DNA from: Vigna angularis
Taxonomy: Eukaryota; Streptophyta; Magnoliopsida; Fabales; Fabaceae
Length of the DNA stretch: 64,000 nt
NCBI RefSeq assembly: GCF_016808095.1
Contig: NC_068971.1
Location: 50,423,631-50,487,630 of the forward strand
Reading direction: 5' to 3'
Below are positions 63,541-64,000 of this stretch, one piece after another. The notes below the pieces were generated by a model that was not told the DNA's origin, did not search any database, and was given only the letters and a program-made list of their open reading frames with translations. Position numbers and translations under genes: made by a program. Position 1 is the first letter of the stretch. Each line of letters opens with the position of its first letter.

Positions 63541-64000
63541 GTTACGCATGAGTTAGAATATTGGTAATGGGCCAAGTCCAATTTACATTGCCAATATGAT
63601 TTCGGCAGAAATGGAAAGTCAAACAAAATGCATCTCGCTTGACTTTTTCTGTACGTAACTAAATGGATGATTCCAATAGTAGATGGGATGTATGGGAACG
63701 GGAAGAGTGGTACGAAACAGAGGAATTAAAGGATAAATAAAGTACAGAAGTGGTTGGAAAGAAGAAAAGGAAATGACGATCTTCAATTCTTCGTTTTGCA
63801 TTGATATATGTTACATCAGTAAATTGTTGCAGTAGGACTGGACCAAGAATCTTCACTTTAAAACCAATTGTGCAAGTTCAAAGTATAATTGTTTTCAGAA
63901 TTTCTTTCAAGTCCAAAAATATGTTCCTTTCACCATTAAAAAATAACAAAAAAAGCATTTCCATTTTTCTGTCCACGTAACCATTTCCTTCAGTTCCAAA
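63541..64000. other. Right-edge sequence, no gene recognised
   Basis: AT-rich, short open frames only. Confidence 0.5.

Overview
This is a piece of plant nuclear genome. The genes have canonical GT-AG introns and very AT-rich spacers. They encode plant-only families (BAHD acyltransferases, a WUSCHEL-type homeobox protein, HSPRO, a PIP1 aquaporin), and there are many plant-type transposon remnants. The proteins and the repeat styles look most like a eudicot, probably a phaseoloid legume (Vigna/Phaseolus type). The species call is inference; no search was run.

Layout. 0-8.9 kb: an orphan first-exon-like fragment resembling the cap-binding protein nCBP, then AT-rich spacer with a complete 1.2 kb CACTA-type element that carries three exon-like pieces. 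9.1-16.0 kb (+): a tandem pair of two-exon BAHD acyltransferase genes. 18.7-32.7 kb (-): RPN8 (ten exons), a WOX5-type homeobox gene and eIF3f (six exons). An intron of eIF3f holds an antisense TRIM retroelement. 35.1-37.3 kb: a 2.17 kb solo LTR with an exact 5-bp target duplication. 38.2-39.4 kb (-): a four-exon PIP1 aquaporin. 42.2-45.1 kb: an orphan promoter-like stretch, a foldback repeat, and a Pack-type DNA element carrying two exons of a PH-RCC1-FYVE (PRAF/BRX) gene. 48.3-49.7 kb (-): the single-exon HSPRO gene. 50-60 kb: gene-free spacer with LTR-like debris. 60.4-62.4 kb (-): RPP0 (five exons), followed by a second copy of the Pack-type element family with a 33-bp hairpin inside.

How the genes relate. 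They do not form one pathway. RPN8 and eIF3f are both non-catalytic MPN-fold scaffold subunits (proteasome lid and translation initiation), RPP0 is the ribosomal stalk base, WOX5 is a stem-cell regulator, and PIP1 is a membrane water channel. HSPRO and the BAHD pair belong to stress or metabolism. What ties them together is gene order: it matches, in complementary subsets, gene runs I recall from three Arabidopsis segments (At2g39980-At2g40010, At3g11250-At3g11270, At5g05770-At5g05780). The window therefore looks like a relatively unfractionated ancestral eudicot block.

Exon boundaries were set by eye from splice dinucleotides, reading-frame continuity and family knowledge. All eight complete genes close in frame. 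I saw no tRNA, rRNA or CRISPR.
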